From contig CM040450.1 in assembly GCA_022749755.1 (NCBI GenBank), positions 12,918,913-12,982,912 of the forward strand: a DNA stretch of 64,000 nucleotides, in the 5' to 3' direction. The notes under the pieces are model-generated. The model ran no database searches and was not told where the DNA came from. It was given only the letters and a program-made list of their open reading frames with translations. This DNA is from Azadirachta indica. Taxonomy: Eukaryota > Streptophyta > Magnoliopsida > Sapindales > Meliaceae. The position numbers were made by a program, and so were the translations under genes. Below, piece by piece: positions 14,401-30,100 of this stretch (positions are counted from its first letter, which is position 1; each line of letters starts with the position of its first letter).

Positions 14401-17400
14401 CCTACCGGCCAACCACAAGTTTCCCAATAGGAAATTCTTTTTCAGGACTTTCCACATATCCATCAGACAAATTTGAGATCAGAACTTTTGCATCAAGCTT
14501 CCGTGAAAGCAAAATGAAACATCCTTTAGGCGTCACATTCTTAACATAACCCTATCAAACCCAACAAACATTTATTAGCACTAGATGTACCAAGAAAACA
14601 ATTCAGAAGCCACAAAACAATTGCATGAACTCAAACTCTTTACAGTTCTGCTATATCCCTTTGGTAAATGGAAATTCTAATTCATAAATCATCCACGTAA
14701 ATATAATGGACTGTAACTCATTCTTGATCCAAGCAATCTTCCAGAAAGAGATTATTTCAAAGCACTAAAATCTATCATTTGCAATTAATTGGTATTGACA
14801 AGATTGAAGAATTAGAAAACAGAAAAAGGAAAGGAAAAAAAAAAAAAGGCTGATAATTCATGAAAAATAGAGGATGTTATTAGACCTGTACAATCATATT
14901 GGGTGAAAGATCCTCAATCTTCTCCAAATGCTTGCAAGGAGTATCCCTGTAAACACAAACCACAGATAACTCTTCATTAAAGTACTTTCCATCACTATTG
15001 TGGCCTAATACACGCACAACCATGAACCAACACAAAATTTGAAACAGCATCAAAACACCAAAAACAAGAAATCCCACTTCCACAAAAAATTTATGTCAAG
15101 TTTCCAATTCCTTGGATTTCCATCCAGATGAATTATTTGTAGAAAATAATCCATTTTACATATTAACTTCAAAAGGGACCCCACACTGTAGAACTTAAAA
15201 TTACAAATAAGAAGCATAAAATCACAATTGTTTCAATGAGATATCTAAATGTACCTAAATCAGAAAAGCTAAATGACTTACACATCATTGCACAGATCTG
15301 AAGACTTCTTACCGCCCATGCCATCTAAAGATAAACGTAAAGACAGATCAACATGAATAGTTCCCTTGACTGAGCGACTGATTTCCAAGACCTTGCATTT
15401 TACAAACTGGCCTTCATGATATCCAGACAATGGGTCAGACACCCATAAATCTTTAAGTTCAGTAAAATGAACCCTGCCATACACACGAGGACCAATTTGC
15501 ACCACCAAGCCACCAACACCTGGAAGCACTTTGGAAATTCTACCACCCACAACATCCCCTTCATGCATATGCACTGCAATATTGTCATTTGAAACATCAT
15601 CTGTCTTATCACTTCCTCCATCACCCAAAGGCAGTAACACCAAGCGCAACAGCTTCTTCTCCTTATTAATACTTAAAACGTAACCGGTAACAGCTTTTCC
15701 CACATGAAAGCACCTTTGGAATTCTTGAAGTTCACTAGGCTCACGTCCACTGTCGAGAACAAAAAGCCGGGCCTTCAAATGTCGAGATACTGTTAGCAAG
15801 GCCCATTCACTGTCCACTTTATACACATAACCACTGACACACTGTCCAGTTGAAATATCACATTCCGCAGCTGAAAGCTTACTCTCTATTTCAGAGGAAT
15901 CTGGATAAAAATTTCACAGAAATAAAGCTTGATTACGGCACACCACCAAGTAGAATTTAGTTTAATAATACAAGTATTTCTCCAAGACAATTGCTTGACA
16001 AATGCGAAAAACATGTAGAGCAATCTAACCAAATAGTATGTAATAAAAACAAATGGAAAATAATGAGTAAATGCAAAGCCAATTCAAACCATTTGGGAGA
16101 AAGAATGATAAACCTAATCAAGGAGAGTTATGAAGTAAACAAACCCAACCAAATAGTATGTAATAAAAACAAATGGAAAATAATGAGTAAATACAAAGCC
16201 AATCCAACCATTAGCGAGAGAGAATGATTTGTGTTATATAAGAAAGTTTAGAAGTAAATAATAAACTGAACATGATACCAAGACAGTGAATTCTGAGTGC
16301 CTGAAAATCTTGTGCAGTATATTATTCTACCTATAAGCATTGACGGTTTGATAGACAACTCCCACAGGTTGCTTTTCTTATTATCTGGTTGGTTAGACTT
16401 GGCTACAATCCTTGCAGTCACCGTTTGCCCAATTTTGAAGGTACTGAGTGGATTTTCCATAACATTATCCTTATGATCATTCACCTGCCCATTTGACGAG
16501 TGAAAATATAATAATAGAGCCATTAATTTTATCCTATAACTACATAACAACCGAATAATAAATGTACAAGCATAATAATTAATTGCCTAAACAGTAATAT
16601 TCAAACATCTGTAGCTAGAAATTCACCTCTGTGATGTGAATCCGCCCGCGAAAACCAATTCCAAATTTCAATCTTAGTTCCAAAGGCTTAATTTCAGTAA
16701 TCTGGATAATGACAAGAAATATAATATTCAAATAAGCATGACTGCCGGATCAAAACCACGTAATATCTCTATTGAACACAAATTCCAGAAGATGAATCGC
16801 AAGATAATTTTACCTCTGCCTGAACTAAAGATCCAATGTCATAACCGGACTTATTTTTCGCCCTTTTGGAACTGGATGTCTCAGTGACCTCACTAATAGA
16901 TTTAAGAAGCAAAAGCAACCTCCCAGCAGTTGAAGGGCTTGGAAGAGCCATAACAGTAGCAATTACCCTGCACAAAATAGACCATTTCATGTTCAAGGTC
17001 AATCCTAAACATCCATGATTAGGTGACGCACAAAGATAGAATCCATCTATAAACTTAAAAGGGAAAAAATAATAGCAATCAGAAAAATAGTCAGGTTCAA
17101 AGGTCAAAACCCAAATCACAAAGAAGTTTTTTGCACTTAATGTGGCAGGTGCCTTTTCTTTTTTCTTTTTTTGGAAAAAAAAAGGAACTGTAAATTGTAA
17201 TCTTCAATTCAGAAGGTTCAGAAAATAGGGAGGTGGACCAGAGATTCAACATTTGATTTACAGAGACTCTATTACAGAAACCTCTATGGCATGGTTCCTG
17301 TACAAGATTAGCATCCACACTATGTAAAACAGGCTCTCAAACCGAAAAAAATGAAAAATAAAGAAATGTCCAGAAATTCTTTTGTAACCAAATCCCATAA

Positions 17401-20400
17401 TGATGCCAAGAAGAGAATTTGTCCCATAGTAAACAGATTCTCACTTCCATAATCTTCAAATGTCTTTTAGCGACATCTTTATACAGTCAACATGCTCTTT
17501 TGTTGGGATAGAGGTCTCTTTCTGCTCTTTGAGACTTCTTGCCCTTGTTTCTATGGACTTTCAGTCTCCTCACTTATTGTTAATTTTAGTTCTCCTTTAG
17601 TCCCTTGTTTTTTGTGGAGACTGGAATAACACAAATCAGCTTTGCTGCCTTAAAGAGACAATACCACAATTACAAAGCTCTCCCTATCCCTTTCGCTCAT
17701 AACTTACCAGTGGGAACAAATGTGTAAATTAGCTCATCAGAGATTAACCAGTAGGAAGAAAAGATGCTTTCTGCTCTGTTTTGAACAACATTACGAGTAC
17801 TAACTCTACCCAAAGCTACTGCTCATGACAAAGCATAAACCTTACTTGAAACATTGGCTTTCACATTCATCTACCAATGTAATATAACTTCTACATGAAA
17901 CAATGACAAGTTCCATTCGATTCCAAGAATTATGGGTAAACACAGTGCAAAACTATAGAAGAGAAAACAATAAACAGAATATTATTGATATTAATAATAA
18001 AAAAGATAAAAATAAAAATTGGAGGCAGTCTCAATGAAATATGTGGCATGTTAGATGAAGGAAAAGAAAGAACAAAGCAGAAAAGATAAATAAAAAAAAA
18101 AATGCATGGTTACCTTTGTCCATTCAGAAATTGTTTCTGAGGAAACTTTTGTGTGTTATAATCTGATACAGATGCATAACCAATAGCATAGCTATACTCT
18201 GGCAATGAAAGGACCTGGTTTCAGAAGAAACAAGTTTGAGAATATGCAAAAACAAATAACACATTAGACTACAGAAAATCATCAACCACTTACCAAGTAA
18301 TTCTCTTTCACAATCTCCACAACTGCATTTACTATCTGATGCACCTCCAAGTCCTTGGATGCTTCTCTTTTGCGTTTCTGAAATGAAGCATGGCATAAAT
18401 TAGGCCCAGAGATGACAAACAAAAGCTCATCTATGAAGAACAATAACCTGTTCTCATGTTCTTGTTATCTACCAAACTTATAGATGATGCACATAATTAG
18501 AAATATGGATAAAGAGAAGCTGGAATATGGTTAAACCTTCTTGTGAGCCTTGCTGCTAGCGCTTTCTTCCCTAGATCTGTCAATGAACTCCGTTTTTAAA
18601 GATAAATCAACAAGGCGTTCTGCCTTGGCAACATCAAGAACTGCAGCTTGAATGACAGATCCTGTTGCCACAGTCGCTCCTGCTACTGCAAACAGATATT
18701 CCAACCATAGTTATTGAATTGATGATAATGAAGAGTCAAGAAACCAAAAGTTCATTAACTTACACTGATAATAAGTAATAAATCCAAAAACATCATTGTG
18801 TTTCTCAAAGCTGACAACAACCCCAAAATCCTTGGACTCCTGAATTTTTCCCTCAATGACACTGCCAATGTTAAATCCTTCCACCCATTTTAATTCCAAT
18901 CCTTTAGAGTCTGATGATTGCAGCATGGCAATCTGGATTCAACAAAGATGGCCATGATTATGATATGCTTTATAAAGTATAACGAGGTCTTAAAAGTGAT
19001 ATCTAAATCACGAAGAAAATGAAAGAGAAATAGGAAATTGAGTAATCACTCCACGTAGAATTTGAAAAGAGAAGGAAAAGAAGGGTAATAAGTACTTCAG
19101 TCAATAAGTTGTGGGAATGAAATCATCAAAACACAGATTGAACCAAACAATTCAAATCAATGCCACAATAAGAAAGAAATGCAAATTTTCACCTTGCAAG
19201 TGAGAAACGGTTGCAGTCAAGAAGAATCTCTCAATTTAGCTGTGGCAACATAACCCATGTTGAAATCTATTATTATGTGGTCATGTGAGCACAACTAAAA
19301 CCCTGTTTCCTAGATTTAGAATTCACTTCTATTTTCTCACAGCTTGCATACTAACTCAGCCCAATTAGATAATCCTTTTGTTCTCACAACTCTATTGACA
19401 TAAACCAAACAAAATAATTTCAATGTGCTAAAGATCAACAAATTTTCGCTGTAACAGACAGTTAAGTGGTTAAGACCTTTGGTTTCTGACCGAGAGGTTT
19501 CAACACTCTTAAGGTACCCACTTGGGATATTATATCTCCCAGGTTTCCAAAGTATTAAGGTTTTAGGATTGACAGTTGTTCCACTTCAGTAGTCCAATGA
19601 ACTAGCATGAAAAATATAAGTGACTTGTGGGTGTCAAACCTTGCAATTAAAAAACATGCATAAATGAATCATCAGAAATGAAAACAATTTATAATGTACA
19701 GACTAGCAGCCATACAACTAAAGACATGTCTAATTGAAATTATTTAAAACACTTTTAAATTTAAAGGTAAAATGTTTAGTGTGCTATGACAAAAAGGAAA
19801 CCAGATCTGTGGCCCTTAAATCCAACAGTAAGATGTACACCAACAGCTACTCTTCACAATCAATTTGAAGAAATATGAATATGCAGATAATAAACATAAA
19901 CACCAACACACAATCATAAAAACTAGATTACTATTATTCCATGATTTCACCTTCTCTTCTAACATAAAGTATTCCTGCATAAAAGATGCATCTGTTGAAG
20001 AACAGCATGATTGCTTCAAAGTCAATGTAATTCTACCCGTTTCACTGTTGACCTGGAAAAAGAAAATGAAAAACAGAAGTTCATTGCTAAACCCTTAAAA
20101 GGTCAGAAAATACATAATTCAGCAGCAAGCAGTTCACGTACATCAAGTATATTGCTGCGAACAGATTGCCCAACATAAAAAGCTTTCGAAAGATCAGCTC
20201 TTTGGTCATCCATTGCCTTAAAAGGAAAAACAGGCAATAAATTTGACTAAATTAAAATTTAAAAAAAAAATCAAACAAAATTTACAATGACTATAAGAAA
20301 AACCAAATAAGAGAAAATTACCTTGCCTCTGGGGGCAAAGCCTGTCAAGCGCCCAAGAAAGCGTACAAAGCAGCCGGTTTCAATTATGTTGCAAATGTAC

Positions 20401-21148
20401 CCCTGGTTCACAAAATAAATATGCAAAGGTGAAGAAGAATGCTCGAACTTGAAGCAATTATAACAATGGAGAAAAGAGTTCAGAAGAAAACAAGATTAGC
20501 ATCCAGGTAAATCAGTAGAGAGACTTAACCACTTACGTGGACAACTGAGTTAGAGTGGATGTGACTGATATCAGAGGGAAGCTGTTGTGCCGAGTTGATC
20601 AGAGAATATTTTGCAGAAAGCAGTAGGTTGCTGCTCTCGATGTCTACAATCACAAAATGTTAAAGAATAATTTCCAACTATTTATTTATTGCAATGGAAG
20701 AAATCTCAGAACATCATGCTGAAGGGGGAAGCATATAGAACTTGTTCTTCTTTTCTTTTTTCCTTAGTTAAAGTTTCACAGGTGCTACTTTTAGTTGATC
20801 TTTAATGTGCATCTAGTGTCATTGATACTGATTGAGTCTTAACCTAAAGGATGCTTTCTTTTGCCCAAACAGTGTTTTGTCTCATAAAATGTAACTGAAG
20901 TACTAAAATGAAAAATTTTAAAATTACCATTTGTTTCCTTGGGAAGACATGTTAGATGTTTAGGGTAAAATAATGAAGGGAAGATGGAAAAAAAATTATA
21001 ATATTACCTAGGACCAACAGCTGATCAAACTCATATCCGGGTTTTATAACTGACTTCATCAAAGTAGCATGCTCTGCAAAAATCAGAAACTAAAGTCAGT
21101 AAATACTAATAAAAATCAGCATTAATGAAAATATATATATATATATAT

Positions 21149-21188
<40 letters not shown>

Positions 21189-24100
21189 TGAATTTATACC
21201 ATGGTGATCTGCCAAATGTTCAGTAGGAATTGTACCCTTTGAGTAACCATTCACATTAACATACACGATTACTGCATTTGGAGTTACTGCATCGACAATT
21301 CCAGAAACAAGGCTACCCAACTTGACCAAATCATCTTCAGAAACCCTGTTATTCAAATTTCAATTGGAAAATGAGAAAAATACTTAACATAAAAGATAAT
21401 CGTACAAGATACAGGAAAAAATGCAGTACAAAACCATGAAGATATCTCAACAGCCACATATCAATTAAACAAACTGATATAAACTGCTGGATATCACCTC
21501 TCTTTCATTATTTTGTTATAAAACCAAGTAATTACAGCAGTTCAAACAACCTAACAGTTGAAGGCAAATGCATTTTTACCAATAACCATTTTCCAGTCAC
21601 AAAAAATGACTCAAACACAGGTTTACCTAGAACCAAATTACCATATAATACAGCAGATGATTGCCTAGCAGCCCAAAAAGTAAAGATGTTCTCAATTTAA
21701 AGTCAGCAGACTAAGACACACATGCATCAGCCAAACAAATCAGAGATATTAGAAAGAAGCAAACCTTGTAGGCTTCCTCCTGAAACTAAGATTGACCCGC
21801 CGTGAAGCAGGAACAGAACTTGTTATTCTGCATTTCACGACTTGACCAACATGATACATGGAATTTGGTTCACATCCAGGATCTAATCCAAGTTCAGACC
21901 TGAAATAAAATGAACAACAATAATCATTCAAAATTCATGATCAAACCAAAAATATAGCACAAGTAAATGAAAGAAAAAGTAATATGAAAGAAATGCAGTG
22001 AAAGACACCATGCAGCTTTTTCCATCTCTTAATTATGAATAATTTGTATTCTTGTCACGTGATTAGAAATGGTAACTGGATAAATCTTCTTATATTAAAG
22101 AGATAAAAAGGGGTATTACTTTTACAACTCTCAATAAATACAAGAATCTTAGTTCTTCCTGGTCATGGCAAAATAGAGCATGATTATCCAAGCTTCCAAG
22201 AATAGCTGACACACAGACATAGCTCACTGTACAAAGAAATCCTTCAATGTCACTTGTGTACCAGATTTCAGTTGAGGACTACTGTTGAACCTCCAACGTC
22301 AAGGTAGTCACTAAATTTCACCAAAACTATACCTAATTGGGAAGCTAATGCCAATCTAGATAGAAGTTGATTGCATTGATTGGCACAAAATGTAATAAAA
22401 ACAGGTAAAGATGGGAAATTTAGCACACAATGTGTGCAGGTAAATGACTGCATCAACAGCCACATCTTGTAAATCAACATGCCCAAGTATATAGTTCAAC
22501 TAAAAGATTCTATATAGTGGAAGGCATAACAAATTCTATCTTCAGAGAATTGCATTATGATATCTTGGCTTTCCTTGAACTGCACTAACTCATCTCCAGA
22601 ATTCATGTTAGACTAATTATTTCGTCATGTTATACAGGCTTGCTCAACCATAACATAAACCATCGAAAACAGTGAAATCAACATAAACTACTTTCAACTT
22701 GAAAACAAAGTTTACAATCCTGCGACAGTCAGAATGCAATGGTCTTCATCCTAAAAACTCAACAGTCAAAACGCAATGGTCTTCATCCTAAAAACTAAGG
22801 CAATGTCTACATCACCTCCATTTATAGCAGATAATAGATTAACACATTTAGATTCAGTGTATCTTCTAACCCTAACTTGACGAAATGAACCACTATTCTA
22901 GCCCCTGTTACAGAAGTCATATCATCAGCAAAAAAAAGTGTGCCATTGATAAGCAAATGTGCAATTCTAAAAATTCAATACGCTTTAATAAACAAATATA
23001 GAATATCTAAAAGGATAAAATTGTAGAAACTAAATTCAAGGCAGCCTAACCTAAAGCTCAATGGACTATGGAATATCTAAGGAGATAAAATTGAATGGAA
23101 TATCTAAGAGATAATCTAAACAGCAATAGAAACTGTTTTAGACTAACCTAGGAGCAAATCCTTGGACTCCATTGTAAAACCGGACAAAGCAACCATGCTT
23201 TTCAATCTTCGTTATCCATCCATGCGTTATTAATCCATCAGTTGCATCAGCATATGAACTCAAAATTGCAAGTTTTGATTTCACCTGCAAAAGTATTTAT
23301 CAACAATGTTCCATTAGAATAGATAGGCAGTACAAGTACAGTACAAAGCTGTAGTATCTTTGTTACAAGGTTTTTATATTTCTTTTTTGACAGGAAACAG
23401 AAAAATTTTATAGTGTTATAACAGAAAATCAACAGTGAACTAGAGGTCAACAGAGAGATAAAAAGTTACTTCAGCTAAGAGCTATTCAGAATGACAGCTC
23501 AAACTGCAAAAGCCCTCAAACAAGGTAAATGTCCAGAAAACAAAATCTGTATATTTACCAAAAATACTAATTAAATTGAAACCCCTCTTTTCAGATGACA
23601 TATAATGGACCAGATTCTTCATGCTTAAGATGTTGAACTTCAACAAATAATTAATTTCAGCCATTAAAATTACATATGAAGAACCAAGTTCTCCAAAAAC
23701 ATGTTTCAAATTTCCTCAATAATGATCAATTTTATGGATTTATGATCTCAACTTATATTGACCCTTCTGCAAAGTTCTAAGGCATCATCCAAGCAAAAAT
23801 AAGCCATAAAAGGAAAGTTCTCTCGGGTAACCAATTAATTAGAAATTTTCTTATGTGTAATTAGATATCAACTTAAATCAGTCACATAGGCAGCTTCGTA
23901 TGAAGTTCTTGTGCACTCATCCATGCAAAAGTAAGCAACCAAAGTAAACAACAATAAAGAAAGAACATACAAGAGTTTTCTTATGTGTAACAGTAATTCT
24001 CTTTGATTTAACACCAAGCACGCGGAACACCAATTCAGTTCCAACCTGCACCATGATACAGGCAGGAAAATTCATAGTTGTTAGTTCACAAGAAATTGAT

Positions 24101-27100
24101 AATCAAAATAACTATAACATGATGAACCGTTTTCTACTATATCACTTGAAGCATAAACTTCAAACTGCATGTAGCTGAAAAATTACCTTAAATTTTTTTC
24201 TAGGCTTAGCAATTTCAAATTCTGACATGTGTGGGAGTGGACAAAGTGCCTTCACACCTCCAGGAAATTGCACAATAGCCCCAAAGCTGTCAACAGCTAC
24301 AACTTTACCCCTCACCACCATCCCTGGCTTGACATCTGAGTGGGTGAATACAGGTCCTTCAAATGCACTGGCCTATGTGAGAGAAAAACTACAACTAGTT
24401 CAAAAACAGTCAGAGAACCGAACAACTATAACTAGTTCAATAAGCAAGATTACAAACTCATTTTGAGAACTAACAACTCATACAAGCATCATAGAGATTG
24501 AAGAAGAGATATAAAATACTCCTATTAACAATAAAGATGCTGCTCAAAAAAAAGAGTGCATATTGAGGATGAAGATCATTAAAAATAACAAAAATTAATA
24601 GCAGAATCCAATAATCAAGGCCCTGGGAGACTGTAGCCGAGAATTATGGTATGATGTTAAACAGAATAAATTTATCACATTATAGATGCATTTTATTTTT
24701 TAATAGTATCAGTAAAGTGAAAAGGCAACCTTCAGAATCCCAGTTGCAAGCCCCTCCAAGTGTCTAAACCCAAGAATCCGAACACGAACACGACTCCCTT
24801 CCTTATACTTCTTCTCCAGCTTCTTTACTTCCTCTTCAGCAATATCAGATATCTGAAGTCCACATACACTAAATTGTTACAAACAAACAAGCAGAAACCA
24901 GAGCAACTTAACTGATCATTAACTATGAAGCATGAAATAAACATACATAAACATATGCGGGCACTGATGCCGGGGTTGACGGGATATCAAGCAGAAGGCC
25001 TGACCCTCTATCAACCCTGACCACTTTTGACTGTTCATAAATATCTCCAACTTTAAGATGCTGCATACAAACAGAAAATATTAGCCCATATCAATACCAA
25101 TATTCAAATTACTAAATAAAAAGGGTGATAAAGGAAACCGCAGAAAGGGCACACAACAGAGGTAGGGGAAAAGATAAGAGGCAGAGAGTCCTGGAGCAGG
25201 TAGAACTTGTAAAACAAAACCTAAACTCTGCACTGGGGAACACTAAATAGTAATCAATGGATCTGTTAAGGCCTTTGCCAAAATCCATACCATTATAATA
25301 ATTACTCATCAACAGCTCAGCAACAATTAATTACTATTTAATGATTACTGGACACTATAGGACAATCAAAGATTTTGTATGCCAAACCTATCAATACCAG
25401 ATCAAACAGCATCAAAACAAGCCAATGAACCTAATTCATAAAAGAGACCTGCCAAAATCCCCTTGTGCCTCATCCAATTTCTGAGTTTGGACAGGCTAGA
25501 CCCCCAATTCTCAAAAAATAGAATAAATTGTAGTTCTGGAAAATAACATCAATCAGAGGTGCGACAGGCTATATGAAACTAGAAAGTGAGACAAACTGAA
25601 CTGAAGTAATTCCAATATAGAGACTCAATAATTCAAAGCATAACTGCAATATTTATAATAATGCATGAACTTACAGAAGGAGGAGCTCTGTTGTGAACAA
25701 GATAAGGATTCAAGGTTAAACCAACAGCTCTGCTTGAGGGATCAATAAACAATATACGAGCATTGACCTGAACCAAAACAAGATATGCACAGTCAGAATA
25801 TTTTGTTTGAAACAAAATGTGAAGACGACACGTGTAGTTTACACCAACAATGCTTATAAAATATGTCCAGCATAACCAAATAAAGATATACAACCATCAC
25901 AACCTAGAAGCCATTCTGCAAATAACTAATTAGCCTCTATGATTTCACAGTATATTCCTGAATATGTAGCAAAATAAATACATCAACTAGCATGAATAAA
26001 GGATGAAACCACAAGTACAGCACCAAAATAATAAAGAGCCAGACCCGCATAAACTAACTTTTTCCAAATTTGTTGAATGTAAAATTTGTCAGCCCATATA
26101 CATGTGAACAAGGACAAAGACTATATTGCCCTTAGGATACAAAAACTTTACCACAACCATGCACAAACACTTCAATTGTTTGTATCAAATGTCTATAAAT
26201 TAATGCCTTTGAAAACTTGGATAATATTTTGCCATATATCATAAGCCAAATTACGATGCAAGTCAAATTCTATGCATAACTGCAATTGTGATATCCATCT
26301 TAATATTTACAATATAACACCAGACCAAACCTTCTAACAGGACAACTTTTACAGATTTCAGTTTACTCATAGAAGTATCATGATTTTGCATCAAGACAAT
26401 TTATGCTGACTTTAATCATTGTCAAACACCAAACCATGTTCTATTACATTCAAATTTACATATATGCTTCCATAGAATTCCACATCTTCCAACCTCATTC
26501 AAGGACGAACTTATTTTCACAAGACGGAAAAAAATAAAAAAAAAGGAAATTCTTTTATGCATGTTTAGGTTGGCGGAGTCATTGGACACCCGAGGACATA
26601 AGACAAACACTATCACATGAAAAGCAACACAAAAACTGTAAATTTTCAATTTCAATCAAGATGCATGCTCAAACAAATACCTTCTTATTTTGAATATAGT
26701 CATTCTTCCAGTTTGTTGAGGGGAATGTATTTTGTAAATGAAATATATCAACCTAGGTAAAATGCAAAAGTATTAGAAGAAAAAAAAAATGGAGAAAACA
26801 GAAAAGGATTCACAGGCGTGACAAGCTCAAATGATGAACACAGCAAAAGAAACTTACAGTTCCAGTGAAATATGTAAGGAATGATAACATAATTCCATTT
26901 TCAAGTATTGACTGTACACGAGCACTGAACATCATGCCTGGACTCAGAAGATCAATTGAAATACCTTTGAGATCCTTTGTCTGTATAAGAGCAGAAAATA
27001 AAAGTGTTAAATAGAGGAAATACAGTGGGAAACAATAAAAGCGACCGGATAACAAAAGCAATGATGGCAGGAACATACAACACATTTAGACACTGTATCC

Positions 27101-30100
27101 AGATCAGAACTCAGGTAAACCACTTTATGAGTTCTATCAATGCTTCTAACAACCCCTTGTAAAAGCTGTCCAGGCTTCACCTGAACACTCCTGTTTTCTG
27201 TAAAAACCATCAAAGATAAAGAGATGAACAAAAATAAGTTTGCTAAATGATTAGTAAATAAGAATATAACATACATGCACTTGACAACACGAAGACACAC
27301 ATAATCATATGGCTTATGGCTACAACGTAAACGAAACATCCTGAGAACAAAGTTCAAGAATGAAAAGAATAAAAGAAAAGAAAGCAAATACTGTCTCAAA
27401 ATGCAAACTATGCGATGATACTAAATTTTGTTCTCAAGAATAAAAGCTCATCTTATAGACAAATATAAGCCTGTGGCCTTAGGCTGCAACCTAACTGAAA
27501 TGGAAAGAAAATACTATCTGAACATTGCATACTTTTGAATGGTCTAACTCATAATTGTCATGAACACAAAAGCATTTTAAACACTTGCAAATAGTCAGTG
27601 ATTGACTGCAGAACCAACAAAAACATATGCCACCAAGAAAGCTACAAATAAAATTTGACTGATAGGACTTCTACTTTTCTATAAAGGACTTTTACTTTTT
27701 TATAAAAAGTTACAGAAGTGTTTAAAAAAGACCGCCATCAGACACCTCAGTAACAGAAAAGATGATTATTATTTACCAGGCAAGCTGCTTTTGGGCAAAA
27801 ACCCTGTAAAAGAAGGCAATCCAAAATGAAGAATGTAACCATGATCTTCAATGCTCTTCACATATGAAGTGAGGACCTGTAATCAAACACAGGGAGAAAA
27901 AATTCAACATGAACAAATCTAATCTGAAAAATTAAATATACGCAACAAATATATCCATACAAGCTTGGTCACATTATTTTCTTGGTAAAGCCACTGTATA
28001 CTTACATCAGCAAAAGTGTATTCTCTTATTAAGACAAATTTTAAGATGAGTGAGTGATATTGGATACATTATTCATAAAACATTTCAAATTACAGCTGAA
28101 TTAGTACTTCTATTACATACAGAGACAACTATATTATGTATTACAAGGATAAGTGCAATTCTCCTTAATGCAAGCTTTAGTAACTTCTTAAGCAGAGATA
28201 TCAAGCATCATAAATAGCTATGTATAGCACATAACTCAACTGCATGTTAATTATAACAAAACCTGTATGAGTGATTCTTTTTCCAATAATCAATGCTGCA
28301 GTCCATGCTTCAAGGACTTCTTATAAAGAAGCAAAGCAGGCTGCACCACTGACTGTAAACTGCCTAAGTCACACAGGTTATAAGACTTATGTGGTGCAAG
28401 AAAATGTAGGGGAAGGCTGTCTTGACTGATGTACGAATTAACCCATACCAGCCTTGAGGCAATACTGCTGAAATGACAATAGATAAACGGGTTCTAAAAC
28501 ATCATAGAATGATGAATGTTCTGAAATGCACCACCAGACAAGCACCTAGTGCTTCTTTTTAGGGTTTTCAGTGACACAATCTACAGGCATATGATCCACC
28601 ACATAATCAAACACTGAAAAGTTTTCAAATCAAGTATTATTCTCAGTTGTTCTCCTTCAAAAGACACAAAGCTCACAATTTTCAACAGTTAAGTAAATAA
28701 TACAGCACATGAAAATAAATATACAAAACTGTTACCAAATTCAATTTTTCTATGATCACATTAGCATACCATCCCTTCTTGAACAGAATCCAAGGTGAAA
28801 GCTTTATGCAACAAAGAAAGACGTAAAGAAAGCCAGATTTTTCGTTTCCCACTCTCTTTCTTGTCATCATCCAACCGCAAAACCACACAAGATACAAGCT
28901 GGCCAACATGGAATATTGCTGGAAGGAGATTGCCTTCACTGCCCTGGTAAAGAAATTAAAAATGTTAAACCTTAAAGTCCTGGGGAAAATAATTATAATA
29001 GAAATTTTCTGTTGGTAAGCACTTAAAAAACAGAAAAAAATGGAGCATGAAACTACCTCAATTTCATTATCTACAACAGGATCAAGAGCATCCGTGGCGC
29101 GAGCTAATCCACGTAGGCCCCCTGGAAGACTAATTACAAGGTCTTTCTCATTCACTTCAGAAACTACTCCCCAGAGCTTCATACCTGGCGAAATATTCTG
29201 CACACAAATAGAGAAAGTATTATATATACATTCTCAAGTTTATGACAGTTGAAGATCTCTTACATGTAATTAAATGATCCAATTAGGTGGAAAAAGAAGT
29301 AAAATCTCAAAGAATCAAACTACAGACGAATACTTAGAGGACAAAAAATCTTTCATATATTAATATGTGTTTCAAACTCTTTCTTAATGAAAAGTGAAGG
29401 ATTACTTAGAGCAGAGTTGAAAGGATGACAGCATTAGAAGGATTAAAAAAATAAGAAATTCAACTTCAGATTGATCCTGAGGATTCTGTACATAAATAGC
29501 AATAAAACATGTCTTGAATGTGCAGAAGATAATACAACCAATTCCATAAATATATGAGCAATGCATGGATAAGAACCATATATGTATGTACAACAAAAGC
29601 AGCAATAGAAAGCACTCCAATACAGCGTACCCATATCATACAACAAGCTGTCTTAAGTGGCACTATAAGTTGTTCTGGCAGAAAGTAGGTTTGAACAATA
29701 AAGCACAAGGAGAAACAATAAATTTATTGCAGAACCATAAAAAGGGTCATAGCACTAACAAGTGGAATGTATATAAGTTAAGACAGTACCCACGCAGAGG
29801 CAAGGAACAATAAATCTTCATATCAAACATTAACAAATAAAATAACTAAAAAAATATCTCTGAAAATATATAACAAGCACACAAGTCACTTAGCTCTTCC
29901 ATCTTAAATAATAAGTGTTGTGTTGCCAACCACCTCTCTATAGATGGATAATTAATGCACTAAGAAATTTATGAATCATGTGCAACAGTATATTTCAAAC
30001 AAAAATCATCCACTGAACGAAAATTTACTACCAATACTTGGCTTACTTGAGCAAAACTATATCATAAAATCACAAAGAAAGCTAATAAATTTTGTATGAC

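Noticed and set aside
28682..29203. 173-codon minus-strand frame taken as a whole protein
   Set aside because: Only the first ~47 codons (29197-29057) are exon 3 of RRP5. The rest is read-through into the intron.
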